A model generated the notes under the pieces. It saw only the letters and a list, made by a program, of their open reading frames with translations, did not search any database and had not been told where the DNA came from. Of a stretch of DNA of 64,000 nt, positions 35,283 through 46,530 are shown piece after piece. The DNA lies in NCBI GenBank assembly GCA_947683625.1, contig CANTUR010000156.1, positions 2,170,001 through 2,234,000 on the forward strand, read 5' to 3'. Source of the stretch: Mallotus nudiflorus. Taxonomy: Eukaryota; Streptophyta; Magnoliopsida; Malpighiales; Euphorbiaceae. The number at the start of each line of letters is the position of its first letter. Position 1 is the stretch's first letter. The translations under genes and the position numbers were made by a program.

Positions 35283-36214
35283 CGTGGGTGCCTGACGCCA
35301 CCATCATTTTCTCACCGTCGTTTCTCCCTCCTCCGGCCACCGTTTTCGACACCGCCGGTCTCTATCTTCTCCTTGAGCTCCGATGAGTGTTATTCTAGCT
35401 TTGGTTTGAGCTAAAATGGTCTAGAATTGCTTAGGTTTTGAGTTGAAGTTTTCGGCCACTTTTGGTTTTTGATTTTTTTGAGCTTTGATTTGGATGATTC
35501 ATGGAAACTTCCTTCACAAATGTTGTTCCTGGTAGCTTAATCCTCATGTATGAATTTTTGCAGAATTTTTGGAGGTTTTTTGGATTTTTGGGTATTTTTG
35601 AATATTTTAATATTATTTTCTAATTTTCGGAAATTAATTATTTAAATTATGAAATTGGAGTTTATGGTTGAATTAGGTGTTGAAATGAATTATAGGAATT
35701 TATTTGGAATTTTTATGAATTTCTAAGTATTTATTTTTAATTATTGAAGTTTATGTGATTTTGTAAAATTAAGTTAATTGTGTTTTAAATTGAATTTAAT
35801 TGGTTAATTGAGTTTAATTATTGATATTATTGATAAATATGTTGAGAAAATTAATTTTGGATAATTGTATGATTTTTAGTGAATTTTTGAAGTAATTTAG
35901 GTATATATATATATATAGGGGTATTTTGGTAATTTTACCCTAAATTGTCTAAAAATGTAATTTAATTGGTTTTAATATTTATTTAAGGTATAAAAATGAT
36001 TTCTACAAAATATCTAGTATTTTTAACTAATTAAAACTATTTTTCGTGAATTATTTTCAATTATATATATAATATACGGTTTTTCTAATAAAATGAGTTT
36101 TAATTGATTTTTACAGTGTTTCAAGATTTATTATGTAATTTCTACCTATGAAATGTATTTTTATGATTTAAGGATATTTTTGGTATATTTGAATATATAT
36201 TCTGTGTTTGTGGA

Positions 36215-36385
36215 CCCCGGTCGACAGATTGTAGTCTGGAGTCCGACCGAGGGGTTGTGATTGATTGTGGTGTTTATTTTTGAAGTGTATTTTCTTTGCA
36301 GGGTCGGCTCTACTCTTTTGAGTAGAGAGATGTCCGTTTTACAGGGGAGGTTCTGCCGGATTTCCGGTAGAATTCTCGTAAAACG
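36215..36385 (+). other. Conserved stem-loop cluster in LTR K1
   Basis: CCGGTCG..CGACCG pairing (36215-36254); perfect hairpin CTCTACTC-TTTT-GAGTAGAG (36308-36327); outer stem CGTTTTAC (36335-36342) with GTAAAACG (36378-36385); and nested hairpin TCTGCCGGATTTCCGGTAGA (36352-36371). Confidence 0.75.
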
Positions 36386-37047
36386 TGATATCCAGTCGAA
36401 CCCTAATTTCCGATTCTGTGTTGAATACTCTAGATTTAATTCTAGGATTCTGTTAGGGTTATTTTGATGTCGATTAATTATTTCTTGTTTAGTTGCGCCG
36501 AGACCGAGGGTTAGTGGACCAGGCCCATCGGACCTGTCTCGTGGAGCGCATTAGGTGAGTTACTATATTATATATATATACTTAGGATGCATGATTTAGA
36601 AAATGCATGTTTTATTTTGACTAAATATGCATAAATAACATGATTTATATTCAAGTATATTTTTGGTATATTTTTGGTATATAATAAATTATATACATGT
36701 TTTATTAATAAAATATATTTAAAATGTTTTTAAATATATTTTTAGTTTAATTCATGATTTGGTTGGATTTATTTGACATATATATACTCAAAATATACCT
36801 GGTTTACGTTTGGTATATTTTCGGTATATATATGGTTTATATTGTTATTTCATTTATATTCATGCATCATTTATATTTGTGAATGAATGTTTTATTATTT
36901 AAGAATGAAGGATATTAATAGAACGTGCTACCTAGTGGGCAGCACTAGGACCGAGTACGTACCGGTACGCCTATAGCTTTAGGCTATATTACTAACTATT
37001 TGTGGATATTGAATTGATTATGATTATTGATATGTGTGAGATGTGGT

Positions 37048-37160
37048 TTGGGTGTGATTGCTGGAGCTCGGTTGACCAAGTGTCTCGGGGCCAATCACAC
37101 TGGCAGTCAGACTGCTGGAGCTCGGTTGACTTAGTGTCTCGGGGCCAGTCTACTGTCCAT
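37048..37160 (+). repeat. Two tandem hairpin modules in K1
   Basis: Two copies of gctggagctcggttgac..agtgtctcgggg. The first is bracketed by gtgattg..caatcac, the second by agactg..cagtct. Confidence 0.85.
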
Positions 37161-38388
37161 ATGGATTAAGTGGATATATTTGGTATAAGTGAGCCTGTAT
37201 GGCCAGAGTGTTGTTTAACACTATTTTCTGAGGTTGCGATATTCTAGGGTTCTATGTGATCCTTCATAAAAGAGGTTTTTTTCAGATAAAATATATAAAA
37301 TGATTTTTCTGCATCTGTATGAACTTGCCTGTATATATACATATTACTCATATATTGTTGACTGTATGCATTATCACTTAGAGTGTATGTATATATATTA
37401 TAGTAATTCACTCAGTGAGGTCTGACTCCCCTCCGTTGACTATTTTTCAGGAGAGTCAACTTCCTCAGACCTCAGTAGCAGGTCGATACGTCGGATTTCT
37501 TCCTCCCCGGCTTCTTTATGTAAATTATATACTTGAGTCTTATTTATTTTATCTAGACACTGCAGTAGTTGTGATTTTCAGTAGTTGTAAATTAAAGTAT
37601 TGGATTTTATGTATTTGTTTTAAAGAGATGTATTATAGTAAACTGGATTTGTATAAAGATTATACATTTATGAGATTATATATGTGATGTGATGAGTTTT
37701 GAATTGAATCCAGTTGATATGGATGATATTGTAATATTTATGATTTTTATTTTCCGCTGCATATTATATTTTTATTGTTATTATTGCATATTTATTTTAT
37801 TTTTAGGCTTGCTACGGGTTCCGGATTCGAAAGAATTCCCGTTCCCTAGCGCCGGTCATGGCCCCTGTTTTGGGTCGTGACACATACACAAGGAGAAGGA
37901 GCAACCAACGAGAGAGAAAACCTAAAGTGAGGTGTGTGCTTATGAGGCTAACTAAGGAAATTTTTCTTTAATGAGTGTAAGAGAGTTTTAAGGGTTTAGA
38001 AAATTTTTTTCTCAAAGAGTGAGTGAGATAATTATTTTTAGGGTGTTTAGGAAACACTTTGACTACCACTATTTTGATGAGAATTTTTTTATTATGTGCC
38101 TCTAATGTTGATCTGGAGAAGAATTTCTCTTGTACCTACTATTTTTATAGTGGAAGAATTATTCTAATTTTGTCCTATGGACGTAGCCCAAGAATTAAGG
38201 GTGAACCATGTTAAAATATTTATGTCATTTTTATTATTTATAAGGCAGATTTACTGCCTATTTTACTCACCCATTGGCTAGTTTAACTGCCTCCTTTTAT
38301 TTATTTGTTTGATTATTTCTACAATAATTTTTATTTTGTCTCTATGAAAATAATTCCATTGTATAACTTTGTTAATTTTCCTAACAAG

Positions 38389-38400
38389 TGGTATTAGAGT
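38389..38400 (+). other. Primer binding site of J
   Basis: tggtattagagt, a one- or two-transition variant of the copia PBS TGGTATCAGAGC complementary to initiator Met tRNA. It lies two bases after the LTR end. Confidence 0.85.
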
Positions 38401-38435
38401 TATTGGTTCGTGTTTTGGAGGCATTATTAAATACT

Positions 38436-39448
38436 GCAATGATGGAGACTAAGACTAGCAAAATGGTCAGCTTAAATGGCATAAATTACCATATATGGAG
38501 AAACAAGATAAAGGATCTCCTATTTGTGATGGAGCTACATCTACTAATTTTTGCTATAATAAAACTTGAAGGTAAGAAGGATGAGGAATGGCATTTGAGC
38601 ATGAGCAAGTGTGTGGCTACATCCAACAGTTTGTTAAAGACAATGTGTATAACCACATTCATAATGAAACTCGTGCATGGATGTTGTGGAACAAGCTTGA
38701 GGAGTTATACGCTTTAAAGACCGACAATAACAAATTATTTTATATGATAAAATTAATGCATATAAAATATCAAAAAGACTATTTTGTCACTAATCACTTG
38801 AATGAAATACAAGGGATCATGGATCAGTTATTAGAAATGGGCATAAATTTTGACAATGAAATTCTTGCTCTTATGGTGTTTGGCTTCTTTGCCAAAATCA
38901 TGGGAGACTTTGAAGTTTTCACTTATAAACTCTGCACCAAACAGTGCAGTGAATATGGAATTTATCAAAAGTGATATTCTAAACGAAGAGATGAGACGCA
39001 GATCAATGGGTGTCTCTTCAAAACATTCAAATATCCTTGTTGTAAATTCCAGGGGGAGAAGTAAGACTCGAATCTCAAAACAAAAAGATAAGAGTAGAGG
39101 AAAGTCAAAAAAGTATTCAAATATTGAATGCCATTACTACAAAAAGAAAGGCCACATCAAGAAGTTCTGTCAAAAGTTTAAGGACAAAAACAAAGGTAAA
39201 GATATGAGAAAAGATGATAGCAGTAATGATGATGAAGCAAATCTTCTTAGAGAATTCAATGTCCTTTTTTATAATGATATTGTTAATCTTACTACCCATG
39301 AGACCAACTGGGTGATTGACAGTGGTGCTTTCATTCACGCTACATCTCAAAGAGAATTCTTCTCTTCCTACACTCTAAGAGATTCTGGATTTGTGAAGAT
39401 AGGAAATGGAAATCGAATAAGAGTTTCTGGTGAAGGGAAGTGTGTTTA
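38436..39448 (+). pseudogene. Gag and protease of copia element J
   Basis: Gag begins near 38440 (METKTSKMVSLNGINYHIWRNK; the NyxxWk.km type start). It shifts frame near 38590 (EQVCGYIQQFVKDNV…AWMLWNKLEELYA) and again near 38890. The zinc knuckle at about 39130 reads CHYYKKKGHIKKFC, so the second Cys of CX2CX4HX4C is Tyr and zinc binding is likely lost. Protease follows in the same frame with WVIDSGAFIHAT at about 39308, the DSG active-site triplet. Gag binds RNA and forms particles; protease processes the polyprotein. Broken by two frameshifts and a stop at 39447. Confidence 0.8.
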
Positions 39449-40640
39449 GAAATGACAAATGGCACAAGAGTAATCTTGAAGAATGTCAAGCATGTTCCAA
39501 ATATTCGCCTGAATTTGATCTCAATATGCAAGCTTAATGATGAAGGTTTCTACAACACCTTCTATAACAACCGATGGAAACTCACTAAAGGCTCACTAAT
39601 GGTAGCTAAAGGTAAAAAGGACTTAGCACTATACTTTATGCATGCATATATCTCTAAAGACATGGTGAATGCTGTGGAGAAAGACAATACAATTGAGTTA
39701 TGACATAGAAGACCTGACTATATAAGTGAGAAAGGGATGATAATGCTAGTCAAAAAAAATGTGTTATCTAGAGTAGATCTTGTGCATCTGGAGCTAGAAT
39801 GAAGAATGTGTTGGATTTAATTCATTCATACTTTTGTGGGCCAATGCCAAAGTCATTTGATGGTTGTCAATACTTTATGACTTTCATTAATGATCATTTT
39901 CAAAAGATGTGGGCATACACCTTGAAGTCAAAAGATCAAGTGCTAAATGCATTTAAGGAATTTCACACCCTAGTGGAGAGACAAATTGGCAAGAAGCTTA
40001 AGTGCATCCGGATAGACAATGGTGGAGAGTATTCTGGACCATTTGATGCTTATTGTAAAGAGCACAGTATACAACATCAAATGACACCTCTAAAGATGCC
40101 ACAGTTGAATGGTTTCACTGAGAGGATGAATAGGACTTTAATGGAGAGAGTCAAATCTTTGCTCTCACATTCAAAGTTGTCTAAGACATTTTAGGTGAAG
40201 CTCTACTTACAGCAATGCATGTGTTGAACCTTTCACCATGTGTTCCTTTATAATTTGACACTCCAGAGAGGGTATGGTTAGGAAAAGATGTTTCCTTTGT
40301 GCATATTTCTAAGGATGAGAGGTCTAAACTTGATGTTAAGACATGGCAGTGTATGTTCATTAGACATGGTTAATATCAACTTGGTTATAGATTTTATGAT
40401 CCAGTCCAGAAGAAGCGTATCAAAAGCCTTGATGCTTTGTTTATTAAAGATAAGACAATTGAAGATATTATTAGAATTGAGAAGAACATTCCTAAATCTG
40501 AAGATGATTCAAATTTGAAGTTAGTTCCTCCAACAACAGTGCCAAGGGAAGTTGGAGATGAAAATGAAGTTATTTCATCATATCGAGGTGATGAAGATGC
40601 TCCTATTAAGATTCAATCTGAAAATGATAATGATGGTGTT
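39449..40640 (+). pseudogene. Integrase of copia element J
   Basis: Pre-integrase segment (about 39440-39780; KHVPNIRLNLISICKL, then HRRPDYISEKGM) with stops. The core at 39799-40194 has the first Asp in DLIHSYFCGPM, the second in CIRIDNGGEYSG and the Glu in LNGFTERMNRT, so the D,D,E positions are all present. A stop at 40192-40194 follows KTF where the family has Phe-Trp, which suggests TGG to TAG. The C-terminal region to 40640 contains VFIKDKTIEDIIRIEK and acidic sequence. Confidence 0.82.
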
Positions 40641-42400
40641 CATGTTTAACCACCAGAAGATAAGGCTTCTCCAGTGCCACTAAGGAGATCTGATAGAATT
40701 AGATAACCTTTTTTCAGATATCCTAGAGACCAGTTTGTGTTACTAACTGATGGGGGAGAGCCATAAAGCTTTGAAGAAGCTATGAATGATGAACACAAGT
40801 AGAAATGGTTTGAAGACATGTAGGATGAGATGAAGTCTCTATATGAGAATAAGACATTTGAGCTGGTGAAGTTGCCTAAAGGCAAGAGAGCTTTGAAGAA
40901 TAAGTAGGTGTTCAGGATTAGGCATGAAGAACACAATCTCTAGCCATGATTCAAAACTAGAATGACTGTAAAAGGATTCAACCAAAGGAAGGGTATTGAC
41001 TTTGATGAGATTTTTTTCTCTAATTGTACAGATGACATCCATACATACTGTGCTAGGTTTGGCAATAAGTTTTAATTTGGAGATTGAGAAAATGGATGTT
41101 AAAACTGCCTTCCTTTATGGTGGGACATTAACTCTTAACTCGAAGTAGGAGAAGTCAACCAATAGATGTTAAAATTGCCTTCCTTCATGATGATTTAGAA
41201 GAGAAAATATTTATGGAGCAGCCAGACGGTTTTAAAGAAAAGGGAAAAGAGGACTATGTTTGCAAATTGAAGAAAAGCTTGTACTACTTGAAATAGGCAC
41301 CTAGACAATGGTATAAGAAGTTTAAGTCTGTTATGGGGAAGCAAGGATACAAAAAGACCACTTCAGACCATTGTGTATTTGTTTAGAAATTCTTTGATGA
41401 TGACTTTATTATGTTATTACTCTATGTGGATGTCATGTTAATTATTGGTCAGAATGTTTTCAGAATCAATAGCTTAAAGAAGCAGTTAAGTAAGTCTTTA
41501 GCTCTAAAAGACTTAGAACCAGCAAAATAGATTCTTGGCATGAAGATTATTAGAGAAAGAGGCATCAAGAAGTTGTGTTTGTCATAAGAGAAGTATATTG
41601 AGAAGGTACTTCAGAGGTTCAACATGTACAATGCTAAAGCAATTAGTTGTCCTTTTGTTAATCACTTTAGATTGACTTCTCAATAAAGCCCTTCCACTGA
41701 TAAAGAGAAGGAAAAGATGGATAGAGTTTCATATGCTTGAGAAATTGGTAGTTTAATGTATGTCATGGTATGTACATGGCCAAATATTGCACACTCAATT
41801 GGAGTTATGAGTCGGTTCCTTTCAAATCCTGGAAAGGAGCATTGGGCTGCAGTGAAATAGATTTTCAAGTATCTTTGTGGAACATCCAAAATATGTTTGT
41901 GTTTTGGAGATGCCAAATCTATGTTAGCTGGATATATAGATGCAAATATGGTGGGAGATGTTGTTTCAAGAAAATCAACCTCTGGTTACTTGATTACTTT
42001 TACAGGGGGGGTTGTGTCATGGCAATCAAAATTACAAAAATGTGTTGCTTTGTCTACCACTGAAGCAGAGTTTATTACAACAATGGAAGCTTGTAAAGAT
42101 TTGTTATGGATGAAGAAGTTCTTAAATGAAATCAATTTTCAGCAAGACAGATGTGAGCTATTTTGTGATAGTCAAAGTGTTATCTACCTTGGTAAGAACT
42201 CCTTCTTTCATTCAAAATCAAAGCACATTGATGTGAGATATCACTGGATACGAGATGTATTAAAGAAAAAGTTATTGCAACTTGAGAAGATCCATACTGA
42301 TGAAAATGGATAAGATATGTTAACAAAGATTCTTCCAAGAGAGAAGTTTGAATTATGTCAATTAGCCACTAGAATGGTGATGACCTCCATATATTCGAGA
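40641..42400 (+). pseudogene. Reverse transcriptase-RNase H of copia element J
   Basis: RT region: KWFEDM-stop-DEMKSLYENKTFELVKLPKGKRAL, then RKGIDFDEIF, KMDVKTAFL and EKIFMEQPDGF. The active site reads LLYVDVMLIIG (41420-41440), so the second catalytic Asp of YVDD is Val. RNase H is open at 41897-42313: AGYIDANMVGD (first Asp), STSGYLITFTGG, STTEAEFI (Glu), ELFCDSQSVIYL (Asp) and KSKHIDVRYHWIRD, ending DMLTKILPREKF. A 29-bp segment is duplicated 70 bp apart within RT (41092-41120 and 41162-41190), shifting the frame. Stops at 40763, 40800, 40821, 41294, 41384, 41528 and 41584 mostly stand where Gln or Trp is expected. Confidence 0.85.
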
Positions 42401-42410
42401 GGGGGAGAAT
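42397..42410 (+). other. Polypurine tract of J
   Basis: gagagggggagaat directly before the 3' LTR. Confidence 0.85.
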
Positions 42411-43036
42411 TATTGTAGGTCCCTCCTAATGGAGCCCACAAGTTTTAAAAAAATGATGAAAAGTCAAATTTTACCAAAGGTTGAAAGTTTGCAAAAAAAA
42501 TTTATTTTTTTTTTGTATGTTAAGGCATATATAAAGGCCATAGAAGGAGAAGGACATACACAAGGAGAAAGAGCAAGCAACGAGAAAGAAAAGCTAAAGT
42601 GAGGCATGTGCTTATAAGGCTAACCAAAGAAATTTTTTTTTATGAGTGTGAGAGAATTTTAAGGGTTTGGGATTTTTTTTTCTCAAAAGGTGAGTGACAA
42701 AATAGTGAGATAATTATTTTTGGGGTGTTTGAGAAACACTTTGAGTGTCACTATTTTGATGAGAATTTTTTTATTGTGCACCTCTAGTATTGATTTAGAG
42801 AAAACTTTCTCTTGTATCTATTATTTTTATAGTGGAAGAATTATTCAAATTTTGTCTCGTGGATATAGCCCAAGAATTAAAGATGAGCCACATTAAAATA
42901 TTTGTGTCATTTTTATTATTTATACGACTGGTTTAATCGCTCCTTTTATTTATTTGTTTGATTATTTCTGTAATAATTTTTATTTTGTCTCTATAAAAAT
43001 TATTTCGTTACACCAATTCTATTAATTTTCCTAATA
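42411..43036 (+). repeat. 3' LTR of J
   Basis: 626 bp, from tattgtaggtccctcct to attttcctaata. It matches the 5' LTR across the K1 insertion. It includes a catatataaaggccatag TATA-type site at about 42525-42543. Confidence 0.88.
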
Positions 43037-43315
43037 GAGGGACCAGGTTCAAAAGTGGCTATAGTAGTAGGCGGAGCATCATCTATAGGTGCATCTGCCC
43101 CTTCCTCGAGATCGAGAGGAGCATCTTCTTGAGGATCACCCTAAACCCCTAATAAAATGTAACCACCCTCTTGCCTTTCAATACGCCTAATGTTTCTCAA
43201 AACGCTCAAATTGAAGGGCAACATAAAGCAAACCTCAGTTAAATCAGTGAGAGAGTCAAAGACTCCTAAATTTCTAGCAAGGTGAGTAATATTAGAGCCA
43301 CCACACAAGACACCC
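43037..43315 (-). pseudogene. Central part of env-like ORF of element H
   Basis: Minus frame with one stop. It reads DVLCGGSNITHLARNLGV, SLTDLTEVCFMLPFNLSVL and IERQEGGYILLGV, then stop, followed by an acidic DDAPPTTIATFEPG stretch. The GGxITxLARxLGVF pattern is the conserved core of the Athila env-like ORF. The piece lies between J and K2 and continues into 47192 across K2. Confidence 0.65.
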
Positions 43316-44927
43316 TGTAATATCTCGAATTTTTAAATATTTTTATACTGCATCGGGATATGCAGTGTTATTAATTTTTGTATATATATTTATGATATTT
43401 TATGAGTTTGTTGTTTGTTTAAAGCTAATTTTAATTATTTTATATTATTTTAAGTACTTTACGTAAAATTTTCTCAGAAATTATATTTTCGGGGAAATTG
43501 ACACGTAAATAAATTAATACTATTTATTTTGACTAGTTTTATGAATTTGCATGAACTCATATATAATTTTAAAGTGCTAAAATAAAATGTATATATGTGT
43601 ATTTATTTAAATTAATTAGAGCTTAATTAATTTCCTTAATTTTATTATTTAATTTTTGTATTAATTAATTTTAAGTTTATAAATTATTAAACATATTAAA
43701 ATATGTGTGTGGTGTATATTTAATGTGTGTGAAATTTTATATTATTATAATATATAGTGTAAATATATATATATATACATATATACATAAATTTTTATCA
43801 AAAAAACCAAAACTTCCATTTATTTACAGTTTTGCCCCTCCTTCATCTTCTTCCTCCCAAAACGTTTTCTTCCATTTCCAGCCACTGTCAAGCTGGTTTT
43901 CTTCCTGTTACTATGCCTCTCAGCCTTCCTCTTCCACCTCCAACCATTTCCACCACCTAAAACACTCTTTTCCGGTGAGTTTTGGCCGGATTTTTTCTTC
44001 AAAGAGCCAAAAATCAACTTAACTCCGACCAAGCACTTTCCGACCACCAAATTTGATGCCATCAGTCTCTATCTTCTCCTTGAGCTCTGGTGAGTGTGAT
44101 TCCAAGCTTTGTTTCACTTGATTTGGTTTAGAATTGCTTAGGTTTCAATTTCTTCAAATCAGCCATTTTGGGTTTCAAATTTTTTTTAGCTTCAATTTGA
44201 TTGATTCATGAAAACTTCCTTCACAAACTTTGTTCCTGGAAGCTTAATCTACATGATGTAATTTTTTTTAGAATTTTTAGAATTTATTTTAATTTTTGTG
44301 AATTTTTGATTATTTTATTATTATTTTCTAATTTTCGAAAATTTATTAATTAAATTATGAAATTGTGTTTTATGGTGATTATAGGAGTTGAAATGAATTA
44401 TAGAAATTTATTTGTAATTTTTGTGAATTTTTATGTATTTATTTGGAATTTATTAAGTTTAGGTAATTTTGAAAAATAGGGTTAATTATGTGTTTAATTG
44501 AAATAAATTGGTAAATTGAGTATATTTATTGATATTATTGAATTATATGCTGAGAAATTAATTTTTGAGTAATTATATAATTTTTGGTGAATTTTTGAAC
44601 ATTTATAGTGAATATATATATATAGGGGTATTTTGGTAATTTTACATTAAATTGGTTAAAAATGTAATTAAATTGATTTTAATAGTTATTTAGGGTATAA
44701 AAATGATTTCTGCAAATTTTTAGTATTTTTAACTAATTAAAACTATTTTTCGTAAATTATTTTCAAATTATATATAATATACTATTTTTCTAAATAAATG
44801 GGTTTTTATTGATTTTTAGTATGTTTTAGGGTTAATTACGTAATTTGGATTTATAAAATGTATTTTTATTATATAAGGGCATTTTCGGTATTTTATAAAT
44901 ATTCTGTGAATTGTGAACCTCGGTCGG

Positions 44928-45086
44928 TGAATTGTAGTTTGGAGTCCGACCGAGGGATTTTGATTGTAATCCTGTGTTTATTCCGAAGTGTATTTCTTTG
45001 CAGGACCGGCTCTACTCTTTGAGTAGAGAGATGTCCGTTTTACAGGGGAGGTTCTGCCGGATTTTCGGTAGAATTCTTGTAAAACG
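44928..45086 (+). other. Conserved stem-loop cluster in LTR K2
   Basis: Perfect CCTCGGTCGG (44928-44937) with CCGACCGAGG (44946-44955); hairpin CTCTACTC-TTT-GAGTAGAG (45010-45028); outer stem CGTTTTAC (45036-45043) with GTAAAACG (45079-45086); and nested hairpin 45053-45072. Confidence 0.75.
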
Positions 45087-46256
45087 TGATGTCCGGTCAA
45101 ATTCCTATTCTAAAGCTGTGTCTAAAATTCTAGATCGAGTCTTTAGAATTTTTGTTAAATTTATTCTGATTTCATGTTGTCATTTGTTTGTCTAGCTGCG
45201 CCGAGACCGAGGCCTAACGGATCAGGCCCGCCGAGTTTGTCTCGTGGAGCGCTAACATGTGAGTTATTATACTATATATATATGCACTGCATATAGGGTG
45301 CATTATTTAGAATTTTTCATTTTCATTGTATGTTTTAAAAAAAATGATTTAAATTATAATATTTTTGGTATATTTAGGGTTGCATTCTTATATATATGCA
45401 TATTAAATAATTATGCATGTTAGTTTGATATATGCACATTAAACAATTAAGTTTAGGTTTAATACATTTGAGTAATATACACATGTTTTAAAATGTACAC
45501 TTAGACATAATTATTTTATTAAATAATTAGTATACTTTAAGTATAGTTTCAGTAGATTTTAGGTTTATTCTTAAATAATTGCATGTTAAATTATAAACCT
45601 ACACTTAAATTATTTTTAAGTTTATTTTTGTTATATTTTTTATTTATTTCCGAATAAATAAATGCTTTATTATTAAATTAAACCTAACACATTAGTGGTA
45701 TATTTAGGGTTTATTTTTGATATATGCATGCTAGATAATTAGGTTTATTTTTAGTATATTTGTGAATATATGTTAAACACAAACACGTATTTAAATGAAT
45801 ATTTATACATAAATGGTTTATTAAATGATTTGAGTACTTAGGGTATATCTTTTGCATATTTAAGTATATTTTTAAGATAATGCATGTTATATTATTGTTA
45901 CTCATTTAAATTGTTTTTAACTATATTAATGATTTATCTTTAGTTTATTTCATATTTTATTTGACTATATATATATATATATATATATATACCTGAAATA
46001 TACTGGGTATATTTTAGATATATTTTTGGTATGTATATATATGGTTGGTTTTACTATTATGAATATGGTTCTACATTAATTATTTTTCGAATGAATGATT
46101 TATTCGAAGTGAAGGATATCAATAGAACGTGCTTCCTAGTGGGCAGCACTAGGACCGTGTACGTACCGGTACGGTAGATAAGGATTGAGTGAGAGTTAAA
46201 ATTGGTTGATTATAATTGATTTAATTGATTTGACTAAGATTAATGGTATGTTAGAT

Positions 46257-46530
46257 AGTGTGATTGCTGGAGCTCGGTTGACTAAGTGTCTCGGGGCCAA
46301 TCACACTGACAGTCAGACTGCTGGAGCTCGGTTGACTTAGTGTCTCGGGGCCAGTCTACTGTCCATAAGTGAATTGAATGATCTATTGGATTGATTGAGA
46401 TGTGAGGTGATGGATAGTGTGATTGCTGGAGCTCGGTTGACCAAGTGTCTCGGGGCCAATCACACTGACAGCCAGACTGCTGGAGCTCGGTCGACTTAGT
46501 GTCTTGGGGCCAGTCTGCCGTCCAGATTGG
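46257..46530 (+). repeat. Four tandem hairpin modules in K2
   Basis: Two pairs of modules. The first copy of each pair is bracketed by agtgtgattg..caatcacact (46257-46266 with 46298-46307), the second by agactg..cagtct. Open frames here (a repeating WPRDTKSTELQQ-type peptide) are by-products of the repeat. Confidence 0.88.

Larger units (their letters stand above)
34742..37882 (+). mobile_element. Solo LTR K1 (Tekay/Del-type family) inside 5' LTR of J
   Basis: 3141 bp from TGTAATATCCCG to gggtcgtgaca, with perfect target duplication catac at 34737-34741 and 37883-37887. The interrupted J LTR is continuous in the 3' LTR, which confirms both edges. It contains a pyrimidine tract, the stem-loop cluster, two hairpin modules and an actcagtgaggtctgactcccctc block. 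No coding domain. TGTAA.A.CCC…GGTCGTGACA termini and about 3 kb length are typical of Tekay/Del chromovirus LTRs, so that lineage is inferred. Confidence 0.9.
34581..38386 (+). repeat. 5' LTR of J (interrupted by K1)
   Basis: Starts tgttgtgagtccctcct and ends ttttcctaaca just before the PBS. Removing K1 and one copy of catac leaves about 660 bp, close to the 626 bp of the 3' LTR. Confidence 0.85.
34581..43036 (+). mobile_element. Tnt1/Tork-like Ty1/copia retrotransposon J
   Basis: 5' LTR 34581-38386 (interrupted by K1), PBS 38389-38400, gag, protease, integrase, RT, RNase H, polypurine tract 42397-42410 and 3' LTR 42411-43036. Target duplication is gagga (34576-34580) and gaggg (43037-43041), with one mismatch. 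The integrase-before-RT order defines copia, and the integrase and RT motifs are closest to the Tnt1/Tork group as I recall it. Many stops and frameshifts make it inactive. Confidence 0.85.

Noticed and set aside
35164..35352. Minus-strand Lys/Arg-rich frame
   Set aside because: It comes from the pyrimidine-rich LTR tract of K1 and has no protein character beyond composition.
43840..44090. Possible host gene exon (Pro/Ser-rich, splice-like GTGAGT at 44090)
   Set aside because: It is inside solo LTR K2 and aligns with the GC-rich part of K1. The gtgagtgt is shared LTR sequence.
46257..46530. Regularly spaced repeats that might suggest a CRISPR-like array
   Set aside because: This is plant DNA, the units are homologous along their whole length with no unique spacers, and they form part of an LTR.
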